NCBI GenBank assembly: GCA_017961575.1
Contig: JAGCXA010000053.1
Coordinates: 29,391 to 93,390 of the forward strand
DNA from: Clostridia bacterium
GTDB taxonomy: Bacteria > Bacillota > Clostridia > Oscillospirales > CAG-272
Length of the DNA: 64,000 bases
Direction of reading: 5' to 3'
A program made the translations under genes and the position numbers. Shown here in pieces: positions 1 through 8,208 of the stretch. The notes under the pieces were generated by a model. That model saw only the letters and a program-made list of their open reading frames with translations, was not told the origin of the DNA and ran no database searches. Position 1 is the first letter of the stretch. Each line of letters begins with the position of its first letter.

Positions 1-1811
1 GGATCGGCGGAGCGGTAGGCGCGGGCGGTCTCGCATTTGAACCTGCGCGCCGTCTGCATCTGCAAGGTGACGGTCCCGCCCTTGATCTCGTAGGCGGGCT
101 TGGTCAGTTTCACCCCGACGGTTTCCTCAAAGGCGGCGCGGATCCCGTCCGCCGACGCCGACGCGCCCTCCCATCCGACGCCGCCCGCTACGATCCAGCG
201 TCGCCGTTCGCCGAGCGCCGCGACGCTCCCGCTCGTGATCCCGAGTTCGAGCAGGCGGCGCCGGAGTTCCAGCCCGAGTTTCACGTCCTCGCGGTTTTCC
301 GCCCGGTCGGCTTCCGCCGCCTCGGAGAGCAGTTTCGCGACGAGTTCGTAATCAAGCCCGATCCCGCCCCCGAGTCGCCCGACGCGGGAGGAACGGAGCA
401 GGGCGGCGCCCGCCTCCCGGATGTCCGACAGGATCGCGTCGAGACATTCGCATTCGCGGATCTTTCCCTCGGGCAGATCGTCAACCGAGGCGGGACGCTC
501 GGTATAGAGCCGTTCCGAGAGGACGCGGACGGCTTCGTACGCCGAACGGTCGCCCTTTTCCCAGCACTCGGCGCGCCGGGCGCACCCGGAACAGTATTTA
601 CTGCACGCGGCGTCGCACGCCGACAGGTATTCCGCGCGGTCGGGACGCGCCGACCCGTCTGACAAGGTGTGAAAAACGCGCGAAAGCGACGAGAAAGCGT
701 CCGAGAGTTCGGCGATCCGATCTTCCAACGCCGCGCCGTGTTCTTCGGTCAGGCGGCGCACCGCCTCACGCCCGATCCGGTCGTCCTCCTCGGCGCGGAG
801 CGCGCGTCCCTCGGACAGAACGCGCGGGATCAGGGGAAGCCCGATCAGCGCCGCGACCGTCAGTTCGGGCGCGGTGGAAAGGAAGCCCGAAAGCCCCCCG
901 ACGTAGGAACACCAGACCGACGCGGCGGCGACCCCGAGCCCGACGGCGTAGACCGCGCCGACCTCCCACAGGATCCCGGAAAACAGTCCGAAGAGCGCGA
1001 ACGCCGGGGAAAAGGTCGGACCGATCCCGAGCGTAACGAGCAGCCCCGCCGCGCAGCCGCGCAGCGCGCCGTACCGACGCGAAACGAAGAGGGTGAACAG
1101 CCCCGCGGCGACCCCCGCAAGCGAGAGCCCGAAGAGCGCGTAGGACGAGAGCGCCCGCACGAAGAAAAACAGGATCGAGAGCCCGCCGATCTGCCAGAAG
1201 AAGGTCGCCGTCCGTGTTCTCGCGGGGCGTTCCCCCCGTCCGGTGAGTTCGCCGAGCGTGACCCCGCCGTCAAAGAACGCCGAAAAGAGCAGGCAGAGCG
1301 TCGTGCAGCCGAGGATCATCGTCAAAGAGAACAAAAGCGCCTCGGTCGACAGCCCGATCGCAATCAACTGATAGCCCGAAGACACGAACCCGACGACGCA
1401 GGCGAGCGCCGCCCGGATCTGCGACGGCTCGCGGAACAGCCCCGGTGAATCGGGCAGATGGCGCCGCCCTTTGCCCGGAACGCTGACGAGCATCCGCACC
1501 CCCGAAACGAGGAGAAAAAGCGACCCGTACACGATCCCCGTCCGTCCGAGCGGAATACAGCCGAGAAGCGACCCGAAAAGCCCCGCGACAGCCGCCGGAC
1601 CGGGCAGCGCCGTCAGCCACGCGACCCCGACGGGGCGCGCGGAGAAGAAGGAATCCGCCCCCGTGAACAGGTATCCGAGAAGCCCCGCCGCCAGCCAGAC
1701 CGAAAGCGCGACCGCGGGGCTTGTCCCGGCGCCCGCCAGCGCGCGGACGATCCGCCCCGCGCGCCTTTGTACCGAGCGCTCCTGCGTATGTAATTCGTTT
1801 GTCTTGTCCAT
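1..1811 (-). CDS. spoIIE: Stage II sporulation protein E (SpoIIE), 3' end beyond the window
   Basis: SpoIIE is the septal PP2C-type phosphatase that dephosphorylates SpoIIAA and so releases sigma F in the forespore. About 603 residues are visible and no stop is reached before the window edge. Residues ~20-330 hold around ten hydrophobic segments, as in the family's membrane domain. A soluble part follows with a Cys cluster near residues 395-420 (CDAACSKYCSGCARRAECW), a recurring feature of clostridial SpoIIE. The last visible residues (about 570-603) lead into the PP2C domain, so the metal-binding Asp residues must lie off the window. ATG at 1811 follows an AAAGGA ribosome-binding site. It is transcribed away from oriC and has no close upstream partner. 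Seen: membrane domain and Cys cluster. Inferred: phosphatase activity. Confidence 0.9.
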   Translation of the reverse strand, partial: MDKTNELHTQERSVQRRAGRIVRALAGAGTSPAVALSVWLAAGLLGYLFTGADSFFSARPVGVAWLTALPGPAAVAGLFGSLLGCIPLGRTGIVYGSLFLLVSGVRMLVSVPGKGRRHLPDSPGLFREPSQIRAALACVVGFVSSGYQLIAIGLSTEALLFSLTMILGCTTLCLLFSAFFDGGVTLGELTGRGERPARTRTATFFWQIGGLSILFFFVRALSSYALFGLSLAGVAAGLFTLFVSRRYGALRGCAAGLLVTLGIGPTFSPAFALFGLFSGILWEVGAVYAVGLGVAAASVWCSYVGGLSGFLSTAPELTVAALIGLPLIPRVLSEGRALRAEEDDRIGREAVRRLTEEHGAALEDRIAELSDAFSSLSRVFHTLSDGSARPDRAEYLSACDAACSKYCSGCARRAECWEKGDRSAYEAVRVLSERLYTERPASVDDLPEGKIRECECLDAILSDIREAGAALLRSSRVGRLGGGIGLDYELVAKLLSEAAEADRAENREDVKLGLELRRRLLELGITSGSVAALGERRRWIVAGGVGWEGASASADGIRAAFEETVGVKLTKPAYEIKGGTVTLQMQTARRFKCETARAYRSAD

Positions 1812-1930
1812 TCTTTTTCCCGTCCTTTCGCCCCGGTTTTTCCCGGGTTCTGCGCCATTATAGCACCCGCCGTCGGTCGGTTTCTGCCGTACCGGGGCAG
1901 GGGAACGGACGGTTTTTTGCGGGGGTTTCC

Positions 1931-1966
1931 CCGAAAAAGAGAAAAAGACCGCCCGTCGGACGGTCT
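1931..1966 (-). terminator. Rho-independent terminator between thrS and spoIIE (second of two)
   Basis: Read on the minus strand, stem AGACCG/CGGTCT (1946-1951 with 1961-1966) is followed by a T-rich stretch. It backs up the stronger hairpin nearer thrS and separates thrS from spoIIE. Confidence 0.6.
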
Positions 1967-2060
1967 CGTTCGGCGCATTTTGCCCCTTCGGGTCGAACCC
2001 GCTTCCTTTTTGCGACGAAAACCCGCCGATCGGTTTTTCGCCTTCTCGACAAAGAACGAA

Positions 2061-2088
2061 AAGAACGCCGGATCGCTCCGGCGTTCTT
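2061..2088 (-). terminator. Terminator downstream of thrS
   Basis: A perfect 12-bp stem AAGAACGCCGGA/TCCGGCGTTCTT with a 4-nt loop lies 25 nt beyond the thrS stop and is followed by T-rich sequence on the minus strand. The palindrome could also act in the other direction. Confidence 0.8.
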
Positions 2089-2112
2089 CGTTTGCTGCGC
2101 TTCCGCGCGTTT

Positions 2113-3879
2113 TTACATCTTGCGGGCGGCGATCTCGTCCTTGATCTTCGCGACGAACTCGTCGAGCGTCATCGTCACGGTCTCGCCGGTGTCGCGGCTG
2201 CGGATCGAAACGGTGCCCTCCTCGGCTTCCTTCTGCCCGACGATCACCATATACGGCACGCGGTCGACGACCTGCGCTTCGCGGATCATATAGCCGATCT
2301 TCTCGTTCCGCTCGTCGATCTCGACGCGGACCTTCGCCGCGCGGAGCGCCTCGTAGACTTTGCGCCCGTATTCCGCGCACTTCTCGGAGACCAAAAGGAC
2401 CTTCGCCTGCGTCGGCGCGAGCCAGACGGGGAACTTCCCGGCGAAATGCTCGGTCAGGATCCCGATGAAGCGCTCGATCGAGCCGTACACCACGCGGTGG
2501 ATCATGATCGGGCGCTGCTTTTCGCCCTTCTCGTCGACGTATTCGAGTTCGAAGTTCAGCGGCATCTGGAAGTCGAGTTGGATCGTTCCGCATTGCCAGG
2601 TGCGTCCGAGCGAGTCTTCGAGGTGGAAGTCGATCTTCGGTCCGTAGAAGGCGCCGTCGCCCTCGTTGACGACATAGGGAAGTCCGAGCGATTCGAGCGC
2701 GTTCTTCAACCCGTCGGTCGCCGCCTCCCAGTCCTCGTCGGAACCCATGCTGTTCTCGGGGCGGGTCGAGAGTTCGATGAAGTATTTGAAACCGAACTTG
2801 GTATAGACCTCGTTGATGAGATGCACGACGCCGACGATCTCGTCCCGGATCTGCTCGCGGCGGATATAGATGTGCGCGTCGTCCTGCGTGAAGCACCGGA
2901 CGCGGAAGAGCCCGTGGAGCGCCCCGCGCAGCTCGTGCCGATGCACGATCCCCGGTTCGGCGAGCCGGAGCGGGAGATCCCGGTAACTGTGCGGCTGGCT
3001 CCGGTAGACCAGAACGCTGCCCGGGCAGTTCATCGGTTTCACGCAGAAGGTCTCGTCGTCGATCGTCGTCGAGTACATATTGTCTTTATAATGATCCCAA
3101 TGCCCGCTCGTCTCCCAGAGCGTCCGGCTCATGATGAGCGGGGTCTGGATCTCGACGTAGTTCTCGCGGACGTGCAGTTCGCGCCAGTATTCCATCAGCG
3201 CGTTTTTGAGCAGCACGCCCTTCGGGAGGAAGAACGGGAAGCCCGGCGCCTCGTCGCAGAGCATGAACAGCCCCATTTCGCGCCCGATCCGGCGATGGTC
3301 GCGCCGCTCGGCTTCTTCGAGCAGTTTGAGGTAGGCGTCCAGTTCCTCCTGCGTTTTGAACGCCGTCCCGTTGATCCGGGTCAGCATCTTGTTGTCCTTG
3401 TCGTTCTTCCAGTACGCGCCCGACTGCCCCATGATCTTGAACGCTTTGAGCGCCTTGGTATAGGTCAGGTGGGGACCGACGCACATGTCGACGTAGTCGC
3501 CCTGCTGGAAGAAACTGATCTCGGCGTCGGGGGCAAGGTCGCCTATGTGCTCGACCTTGTAGATCTCTCCCCGGTCGCGCATGAGAGAAATCGCCTCGTC
3601 GCGCGGAAGGATATAGGATTTCAGAGGAAGATTCTCTTTCGTGATCTTCTTCATCTCGCTCTCGATCTTCGCGAGATCTTCGTCGGTCAGCTTGACGTCT
3701 CCGAGATCGACGTCGTAGTAGAAGCCCTTTTCGGTCGCGGGGCCGTAGGCGAACTTCGCCTCGGGCCAGAGCCGCTTGATCGCCTGCGCCATAACGTGCG
3801 CGGCGGTATGCCTGAGGATATGCAGTTCCTCCTCGGGCGCGCACTCGCCGACGCTTCCGTTGCTGTAAATGACTTTCAT
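2113..3879 (-). CDS. thrS: Threonyl-tRNA synthetase lacking the N-terminal TGS domain
   Basis: It charges tRNA-Thr with threonine and is a class II synthetase. The 588-residue protein starts about 10 residues before the N2 editing domain (HTAAH at ~31, CVGPH in the second half), so the ~60-residue TGS (N1) domain of the usual ~640-residue bacterial enzyme is missing. The catalytic core has class II motif 1, the zinc Cys in MNCPG, the zinc His in DDAHIY, motif 3 (HRVVYGSIERF) and a C-terminal anticodon-binding domain. The ATG at 3879 is chosen over an in-frame ATG at 3972 because AAGGAG lies 8 nt upstream and the longer form would translate into the T-box terminator. It is controlled by the T-box leader just upstream. 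Only the missing TGS domain is unusual. Confidence 0.95.
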   Translation of the reverse strand: MKVIYSNGSVGECAPEEELHILRHTAAHVMAQAIKRLWPEAKFAYGPATEKGFYYDVDLGDVKLTDEDLAKIESEMKKITKENLPLKSYILPRDEAISLMRDRGEIYKVEHIGDLAPDAEISFFQQGDYVDMCVGPHLTYTKALKAFKIMGQSGAYWKNDKDNKMLTRINGTAFKTQEELDAYLKLLEEAERRDHRRIGREMGLFMLCDEAPGFPFFLPKGVLLKNALMEYWRELHVRENYVEIQTPLIMSRTLWETSGHWDHYKDNMYSTTIDDETFCVKPMNCPGSVLVYRSQPHSYRDLPLRLAEPGIVHRHELRGALHGLFRVRCFTQDDAHIYIRREQIRDEIVGVVHLINEVYTKFGFKYFIELSTRPENSMGSDEDWEAATDGLKNALESLGLPYVVNEGDGAFYGPKIDFHLEDSLGRTWQCGTIQLDFQMPLNFELEYVDEKGEKQRPIMIHRVVYGSIERFIGILTEHFAGKFPVWLAPTQAKVLLVSEKCAEYGRKVYEALRAAKVRVEIDERNEKIGYMIREAQVVDRVPYMVIVGQKEAEEGTVSIRSRDTGETVTMTLDEFVAKIKDEIAARKM

Positions 3880-3904
3880 GTTCGTTCTCCTTTTCGGATT
3901 TTTA

Positions 3905-4183
3905 CGGTTTTGGGTCAGGGGTTTTTCCCCATTGAAAACAAAAACCCCTCGGAATCGGATCTCTCCGTCCAAGGGTGCCTATCGCACGGTTCCACCTTGT
4001 CTTTTCACTCTCGCTCGTTCTGTAACGGGAACGCCCGGCGATCCTTACACCCGCCGACGCGGTTTCGGGACGCGGCTCGGGAGCGGTTTTCGCCGTCTTG
4101 CCCGCGTCGGATCCTTTCAGCCGGGGGATCCTTCTCTTTCCGGGGCGGGGACGGTTACTCTTCTCCGTCTTTGCCTTTGACAG
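3905..4183 (-). promoter_or_regulatory. T-box riboswitch leader of thrS
   Basis: The minus-strand leader carries the T-box core AAGGTGGAACCGTGCG (3998 down to 3983). It folds as a classical antiterminator: AAGG/CCTT and GTGC/GCAC stems around the TGGAACC bulge (3971-3998). The CCCTT arm is shared with a competing terminator (stem CCCTTGGA-CGGA/TCCG-TCCGAGGG, about 3946-3975), which ends in TTTTTGTTTT. Stem I begins with an AGTA motif near 4150. Uncharged tRNA-Thr should stabilise the antiterminator and raise thrS expression. I could not fix the specifier codon by eye. Confidence 0.92.
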
Positions 4184-4187
4184 GATG

Positions 4188-4216
4188 ATTATAGCACGCG
4201 AAAACCCGAAAGTCAA
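4188..4216 (-). promoter_or_regulatory. Sigma-A promoter of the thrS T-box transcript
   Basis: TTGACT-N17-TATAAT on the minus strand, -35 at 4216-4211 and -10 at 4193-4188. It places the transcript start just before the T-box stem I. Confidence 0.88.
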
Positions 4217-4310
4217 GCGGTTTTTCGTTTTTCTTGCACGCGCGGTTTTTCCCGTATCGTTTCGCCCCGGACGGGGAACGCTACCCGAAAAGTTCGTTTT
4301 GGAGGACGGG

Positions 4311-5765
4311 ATGGAACGGCTGACCGAAGATTACCGCGAGAACGTGCGCGCGATCTCGCGTCTGCTCGCGACGGACGAGAGTTTCGACCTGATCGAGCGG
4401 CGGCTTCCCGTGGGGCGGGACGAGTTGACGCTTTTCTATATCGACGGGTTCGCAAAGGACGGCGCGTTACAAAAGCTGATGCAGTTCTGCGTCGGACTGC
4501 CGGGCACGGGTTCCGGGCGCGACGCGGCGCGGCGCTTCTCCGAGGCGGGGATCCCCTACGGCAACGTCGAGGTCACAGGCGACGCCGGGCGGATGGTCAC
4601 GGCGGCGCTCTCGGGCGTCACGCTGATCCTCGGAAGTACGTTCGGGGACGAGGCGATCCTCGTCGACGCGCGCGCCTATCCCGCCCGCTCGACCGACGAG
4701 CCGCAGAGCGACCGCGTGATGCAGGGCGCGCGGGACGGATTCGTCGAGACGCTGCTCTTCAACGTCGCCCTGATCCGGCGTCGGATCCGCGACCCCGACC
4801 TGCGGGTGAAGCCCCTGAATCTCGGCGGGCGCGCCCGGACCGACTGCGCGATCCTCTATATCGAGGGGCGCGCCGACCCCGCTTTCCTCGCCCGACTGAC
4901 GAAGCGGCTTTCCGCCCTCCGTCCCGACTCGCTGACGCTCGGCTACGAGAGTTTGGCGGAACTGCTCATCCCGCGCCGATGGTTCAATCCGTTCCCGAAG
5001 ATCCGGACGACCGAGCGCCCCGACTGCGCCGCCGCGCACCTTTGCGAGGGGAGCGTGATCCTGCTCTGCGATACCTCGCCGCAGGCGATGATCCTGCCGA
5101 CCGGGATCTTCGATTTCCTCCAAGAATCGCAGGACTTCTATCTCCCGCCCCTGACCGGGTCGTACCTCCGGTTGGTGCGGCTTCTGACCTTTCTCGTCTC
5201 GCTCGTTCTGACGCCGCTCTGGTACCTGTGCGTCCGCTGTCCGTGGCTGCTTCCGGATTCGCTTTCGTTTCTCGTCCCGGAGGAAGCGGGGCATTTCCCG
5301 ATCCTGCTCCAACTCTTCCTCGTGGAGTTCGCCGTGGACGGGTTGAAACTCGCGAGTATGAATACGCCCGACCTGCTCGCCAACTCGATGAGCGTCATCG
5401 GCGGGCTGGTGCTCGGAGACCTCGCCGTCAAGGTCGGCTGGCTCTCGGGCGAGGTGATCTTCTATATGGCGATCGTCGCCGTCGCCGGTTTCACCCAGCA
5501 GAATCACGAGCTCGGTTACGCGATGAAGTTCCTCCGGCTCGCCGTGATGACCCTGACCGCCCTCTTTTCGTGGGTGGGGTTTCTTTTCGGGCTCGCCCTG
5601 ATCCCCGTCCTGCTCGTCACCAACGCCGCGGTGGACGGGCGGCGCAGTTATCTCTATCCCTTGATCCCCTTCAACGGACGCGCCCTCCTATCGCTCTTCT
5701 TCCGCCTCCCGAAATCCAAAATGCCGACCGCCCGCGCCCGCCGTCCCCGCGGCAAAGAAAGGTAA
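4311..5765 (+). CDS. spoVAF: Spore germination-type membrane protein SpoVAF
   Basis: It belongs to the GerA/SpoVAF family of spore inner-membrane proteins. The 484 residues match SpoVAF in length and layout: a soluble N-terminal half, then a membrane half with about five to six hydrophobic segments. The junction CDTSPQAMILPTGIFDFLQ followed by GSYLRLVRLLTFLVSLVLTP is the family hallmark and closer to SpoVAF than to GerAA/GerKA. In other spore formers SpoVAF is linked to dipicolinic acid release. Here it stands alone, without spoVAA-VAE neighbours. ATG at 4311 follows GGAGG; longer in-frame starts would run back through the divergent thrS leader. A forespore (sigma G) promoter would be expected between 4217 and 4300, but I could not identify one. 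Confidence 0.88.
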   Translation: MERLTEDYRENVRAISRLLATDESFDLIERRLPVGRDELTLFYIDGFAKDGALQKLMQFCVGLPGTGSGRDAARRFSEAGIPYGNVEVTGDAGRMVTAALSGVTLILGSTFGDEAILVDARAYPARSTDEPQSDRVMQGARDGFVETLLFNVALIRRRIRDPDLRVKPLNLGGRARTDCAILYIEGRADPAFLARLTKRLSALRPDSLTLGYESLAELLIPRRWFNPFPKIRTTERPDCAAAHLCEGSVILLCDTSPQAMILPTGIFDFLQESQDFYLPPLTGSYLRLVRLLTFLVSLVLTPLWYLCVRCPWLLPDSLSFLVPEEAGHFPILLQLFLVEFAVDGLKLASMNTPDLLANSMSVIGGLVLGDLAVKVGWLSGEVIFYMAIVAVAGFTQQNHELGYAMKFLRLAVMTLTALFSWVGFLFGLALIPVLLVTNAAVDGRRSYLYPLIPFNGRALLSLFFRLPKSKMPTARARRPRGKER

Positions 5766-5821
5766 CTCCCCGCCGCGAGAGAAAAGAGTACGCGCGAGCG
5801 TTGACGAGAAAAGGGGTACGT

Positions 5822-5920
5822 CCACTTTCTTGTAAGAAAGTGGAGCAAAGAACTTCAATAAAGGATTATTGAAGAGCAAAGCGGCGCGCCCCAATGGACT
5901 CGCGCCGTTTTGCGGTTTCA
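5822..5920 (-). repeat. Three-hairpin intergenic element, copy 1
   Basis: Read on the minus strand: hairpin A GCAAAACGGCGCG/CGCGCCGCTTTGC (5913-5876), hairpin B CTTCAATAA/TTATTGAAG (5874-5853), the fixed string GTTCTTTGC, then hairpin C CCACTTTCTT/AAGAAAGTGG (5843-5822). It lies 56 nt past the spoVAF stop in a convergent gap. Other copies are at 26095-26191, 40950-41086 and 53313-53416. Confidence 0.85.
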
Positions 5921-6336
5921 AAAACACAGCCGCAGTTGTTTGTCCTCCTCTTGCGAATACAAACCGCCGCGCGGCGGGCTTCCGCTTTGTTCTGCTTATG
6001 TAAATAATTCTTTACATTTATACCAACGTTCGCCTCGTTCGCGCGCAGCAACGACCGGAAACATCCAAAAACCTAACCGCGCCAGCAGATGCCGCCTGAC
6101 AGGCACAGGCAGATGCAGAATTCGCGCTTGCGATCCGAAGGCGTATTGGCATACGCCGAGAGGTCGCAAACGCGGATAGGAAACGAATTTGAATAAAAAG
6201 GAGAAACCCGCTCGCGTTTTGCGAGCGGGTTTCAACCTTAGCTGCGTTTAACAATGCGAAAAGATTTCACAGAGCGAAGTGCTTTAACAGATCTTATAGA
6301 TTCCGTTCGTTTCCGGTCTGCGCTGAAATGTGCCTG
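5921..6336. other. Non-coding remainder of intergenic island 1
   Basis: No convincing gene in this convergent gap. 6070-6175 holds a ~105-bp module that recurs inverted at 53185-53289. 6203-6233 is a 13-bp-stem hairpin (GAAACCCGCTCGC/GCGAGCGGGTTTC), probably the terminator of the opposing genes. The sequence between the hairpins and the gene at 6337 shows nothing recognisable. Confidence 0.6.
6070..6175 (+). repeat. ~105-bp intergenic module, copy 1
   Basis: It starts AACCTAACCGCGCCAGCA and contains TTGCGATCCGAAG, a small hairpin GCGTAT/ATACGC (6141-6156) and CGAGAGGT. The same blocks in the same order occur on the minus strand at 53289-53185, with conserved blocks separated by diverged ones. 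Confidence 0.8.
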
Positions 6337-7695
6337 TCAATTCCTGAGGGAGTGGATGGGGGCGGGGATTCTTCCCCCGCGGGATACGAACGAGGCGCAG
6401 GATTCGTTCTTCAACGGCATAATCGGCGCGTATCCGAGCAATCCTCCGAAGTTGGCGGTCTCGCCGACGCCCTTGCCCGCGACGGGGATCAGGCGGACGG
6501 CGGTGGTCTTGTTGTTCACGACGCCGATCGAGATCTCGTCGGCGATCACGCCCGCGATGGTTTCGGCGGTGGTGTCGCCCGGCACGGCGATCATATCCAG
6601 CCCGACCGAGCAGACGGCGGTCATCGCTTCGAGCTTCGAGAGCGAGAGCGTTCCGGCTTTCACGGCGTCGATCATCCCGCGGTCCTCCGACACCGGGATA
6701 AACGCGCCCGACAGACCTCCGACGTGTCCCGACGCCATCACGCCGCCCTTTTTCACCGCGTCGTTCAGCAGCGCGAGCGCGGCGGTCGTTCCGTGCGTTC
6801 CGCAGCGTTCCAGCCCCATGTTTTCAAGGATCTCCGCCACCGAGTCCCCGGCGGCGGGGGTCGGCGCGAGCGACAGGTCGACGATCCCGTAGGGAACGCC
6901 GAGCCGCTTCGCCGCTTCGGTGGCGACGAGCTGTCCGACGCGCGTGATCTTGAACGCGATGCGCTTGACCGTTTCGGCAAGCGTCGAGAAGTCGCAGGCA
7001 CCGGCTTCACGCACGGCGGCGGCGACCACGCCGGGACCGCTGACGCCGACGTTGATGACCGAATCGGGCTCGCCGATCCCGTGAACCGCGCCCGCCATAA
7101 ACGGGTTGTCCTCCGGCATATTGGAAAACACCACGAGTTTCGCGCAGCCGAGCGAATCGCGGTCGGCGGTGCGCTCCGACGTCGCCTTCACGATCCTGCC
7201 CATCAGGTTCACCGCGTCCATATTGATCCCGGCTTTGGTCGAGGCGACGTTGACCGACGAACACACGTTCTCGGTCACGGCAAGCGCCTCCGGGATCGAC
7301 GCGATCAGCGCCTCGGCGCCCCGGGTCATCCCCTTCTGCACGAACGCCGAGTAGCCGCCGATGAAGTTCACGCCGAGCGTCGACGCGGCGCGCTGTAAAA
7401 CGCCCGCGAGCCGCACGAATTCCTCGGGCGACGCCCCCGGAGCGACGAGCGACAGCGGCGTCACCGAGATCCGCTTGTTCACGATCGGGATCCCGTACTC
7501 GCTCTCGATCTCCTCGGCGACCGGCACCAGTTTCGCGGCGGTCTTGGTCAGTTTGTCGTAGATTTTGCTTTCCAGCCGTTTCGGGTCGTCGCTCACGCAG
7601 TCGAAGAGCGAGATCCCCATCGTCACGGTCCGCACGTCCAGGTTTTCCTCCCGGATCATACGGACGGTTTCCAGAATGTCCTGTACGTTCAGCAT
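6337..7695 (-). CDS. PFL family protein (UPF0210)
   Basis: A 452-residue member of the UPF0210/DUF711 family of PFL-like proteins. These are widespread in anaerobes and have no settled biochemical role. The sequence is full length and rich in the family's Gly-rich loops ([21 protein letters not shown]), with no signal peptide or membrane segments. ATG at 7695 follows GGGGAG. It starts 15 nt after the stop of the small ACT-domain gene at 7711-7983, the standard pairing for this family, so the two are probably cotranscribed from the promoter at 8043-8071. The ACT partner suggests control by a small ligand such as an amino acid; that is inference. Confidence 0.92.
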   Translation of the reverse strand: MLNVQDILETVRMIREENLDVRTVTMGISLFDCVSDDPKRLESKIYDKLTKTAAKLVPVAEEIESEYGIPIVNKRISVTPLSLVAPGASPEEFVRLAGVLQRAASTLGVNFIGGYSAFVQKGMTRGAEALIASIPEALAVTENVCSSVNVASTKAGINMDAVNLMGRIVKATSERTADRDSLGCAKLVVFSNMPEDNPFMAGAVHGIGEPDSVINVGVSGPGVVAAAVREAGACDFSTLAETVKRIAFKITRVGQLVATEAAKRLGVPYGIVDLSLAPTPAAGDSVAEILENMGLERCGTHGTTAALALLNDAVKKGGVMASGHVGGLSGAFIPVSEDRGMIDAVKAGTLSLSKLEAMTAVCSVGLDMIAVPGDTTAETIAGVIADEISIGVVNNKTTAVRLIPVAGKGVGETANFGGLLGYAPIMPLKNESCASFVSRGGRIPAPIHSLRN

Positions 7696-7710
7696 ATTCG
7701 TCTCCCCGCG

Positions 7711-7983
7711 TCAGATTCTGTGCATCGAGTTGAAGATGTCCTCGTGCATCACGCGAATGTCGACGGCGCTCTCCTCGCCGATCTTTTTCAGGGCGGCGGA
7801 GAACTCGTGGAACGAACTTTCCTTCATCCCGCCGAGCTCGACGAGCATGATCATGGCGAAATAGCCGTCCAGAACCGTCTGGCTGATGTCGACGATATTG
7901 ACGCCGAAGCCGGAACAGGCGGCGGAAACGGTCGCGATGATCCCGACCTTGTCCCGTCCGATCACGGTGATAACTGCTTTCAT
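7711..7983 (-). CDS. ACT domain-containing protein (UPF0237)
   Basis: A single stand-alone ACT domain of 90 residues. It opens with MKAVITVIGRDKVGIIATVS, the beta-alpha start shared with amino-acid-binding ACT domains, and keeps the family Gly at the ligand-facing turn (GKD/GRDKVGI). It is first in a two-gene operon with the PFL protein. ATG at 7983 follows GGGAGG. It probably senses a small metabolite for its partner, but no ligand is known for this family. It is transcribed from a clear sigma-A promoter divergent from truB. Confidence 0.92.
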   Translation of the reverse strand: MKAVITVIGRDKVGIIATVSAACSGFGVNIVDISQTVLDGYFAMIMLVELGGMKESSFHEFSAALKKIGEESAVDIRVMHEDIFNSMHRI

Positions 7984-8042
7984 CTCTTTTTCCTCCCGAT
8001 CTTTCCGGCGCTCTTCGGACCGACGCCGAACCTTTTTTCTGT

Positions 8043-8071
8043 ATTATACAATATTGTTTAAAAATTATCAA
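8043..8071 (-). promoter_or_regulatory. Promoter of the ACT/PFL operon
   Basis: TTGATA-N17-TATAAT on the minus strand (-35 at 8071-8066, -10 at 8048-8043). Confidence 0.85.
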
Positions 8072-8090
8072 GGTTTTTCGATACGATTTC

Positions 8091-8119
8091 TTGAATCCGT
8101 CCGGAAATTATGATATACT
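8091..8119 (+). promoter_or_regulatory. Promoter of truB-addA
   Basis: TTGAAT-N17-TATACT (-35 at 8091-8096, -10 at 8114-8119), about 90 nt before the truB start and 19 nt from the divergent ACT/PFL promoter. Confidence 0.8.
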
Positions 8120-8208
8120 GATAGCCGGAAGGCGCCGCGCGGCAGCTCCGCGTCGGCGACGAAAAACGCAAAGAATTGTTTACAGACGCTCCCCGAAAGG
8201 ACCGCCGT

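Noticed and set aside
669-1448. Charged Arg/Glu-rich plus-strand frames opposite spoIIE
   Set aside because: They are antisense to an uninterrupted 603-codon SpoIIE frame with clear membrane segments.
3917-3949. The AGGGGTTTTT/AAAAACCCCT hairpin as the thrS terminator
   Set aside because: No T-run follows its 3' arm; the stem at about 3946-3975 with TTTTTGTTTT fits the T-box switch better.
2092-4188. Long plus-strand frame opposite thrS
   Set aside because: Antisense to thrS and its T-box; no ribosome site and no recognisable domain.
6070-6175. A tRNA gene in the ~105-bp module
   Set aside because: Despite hairpins, there is no T-loop GTTCRANNC box, no acceptor stem pairing and no A-box.
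6250-6892. Plus-strand frames opposite the PFL gene
   Set aside because: Shadow of the UPF0210 gene, which has matching partner, start site and promoter.
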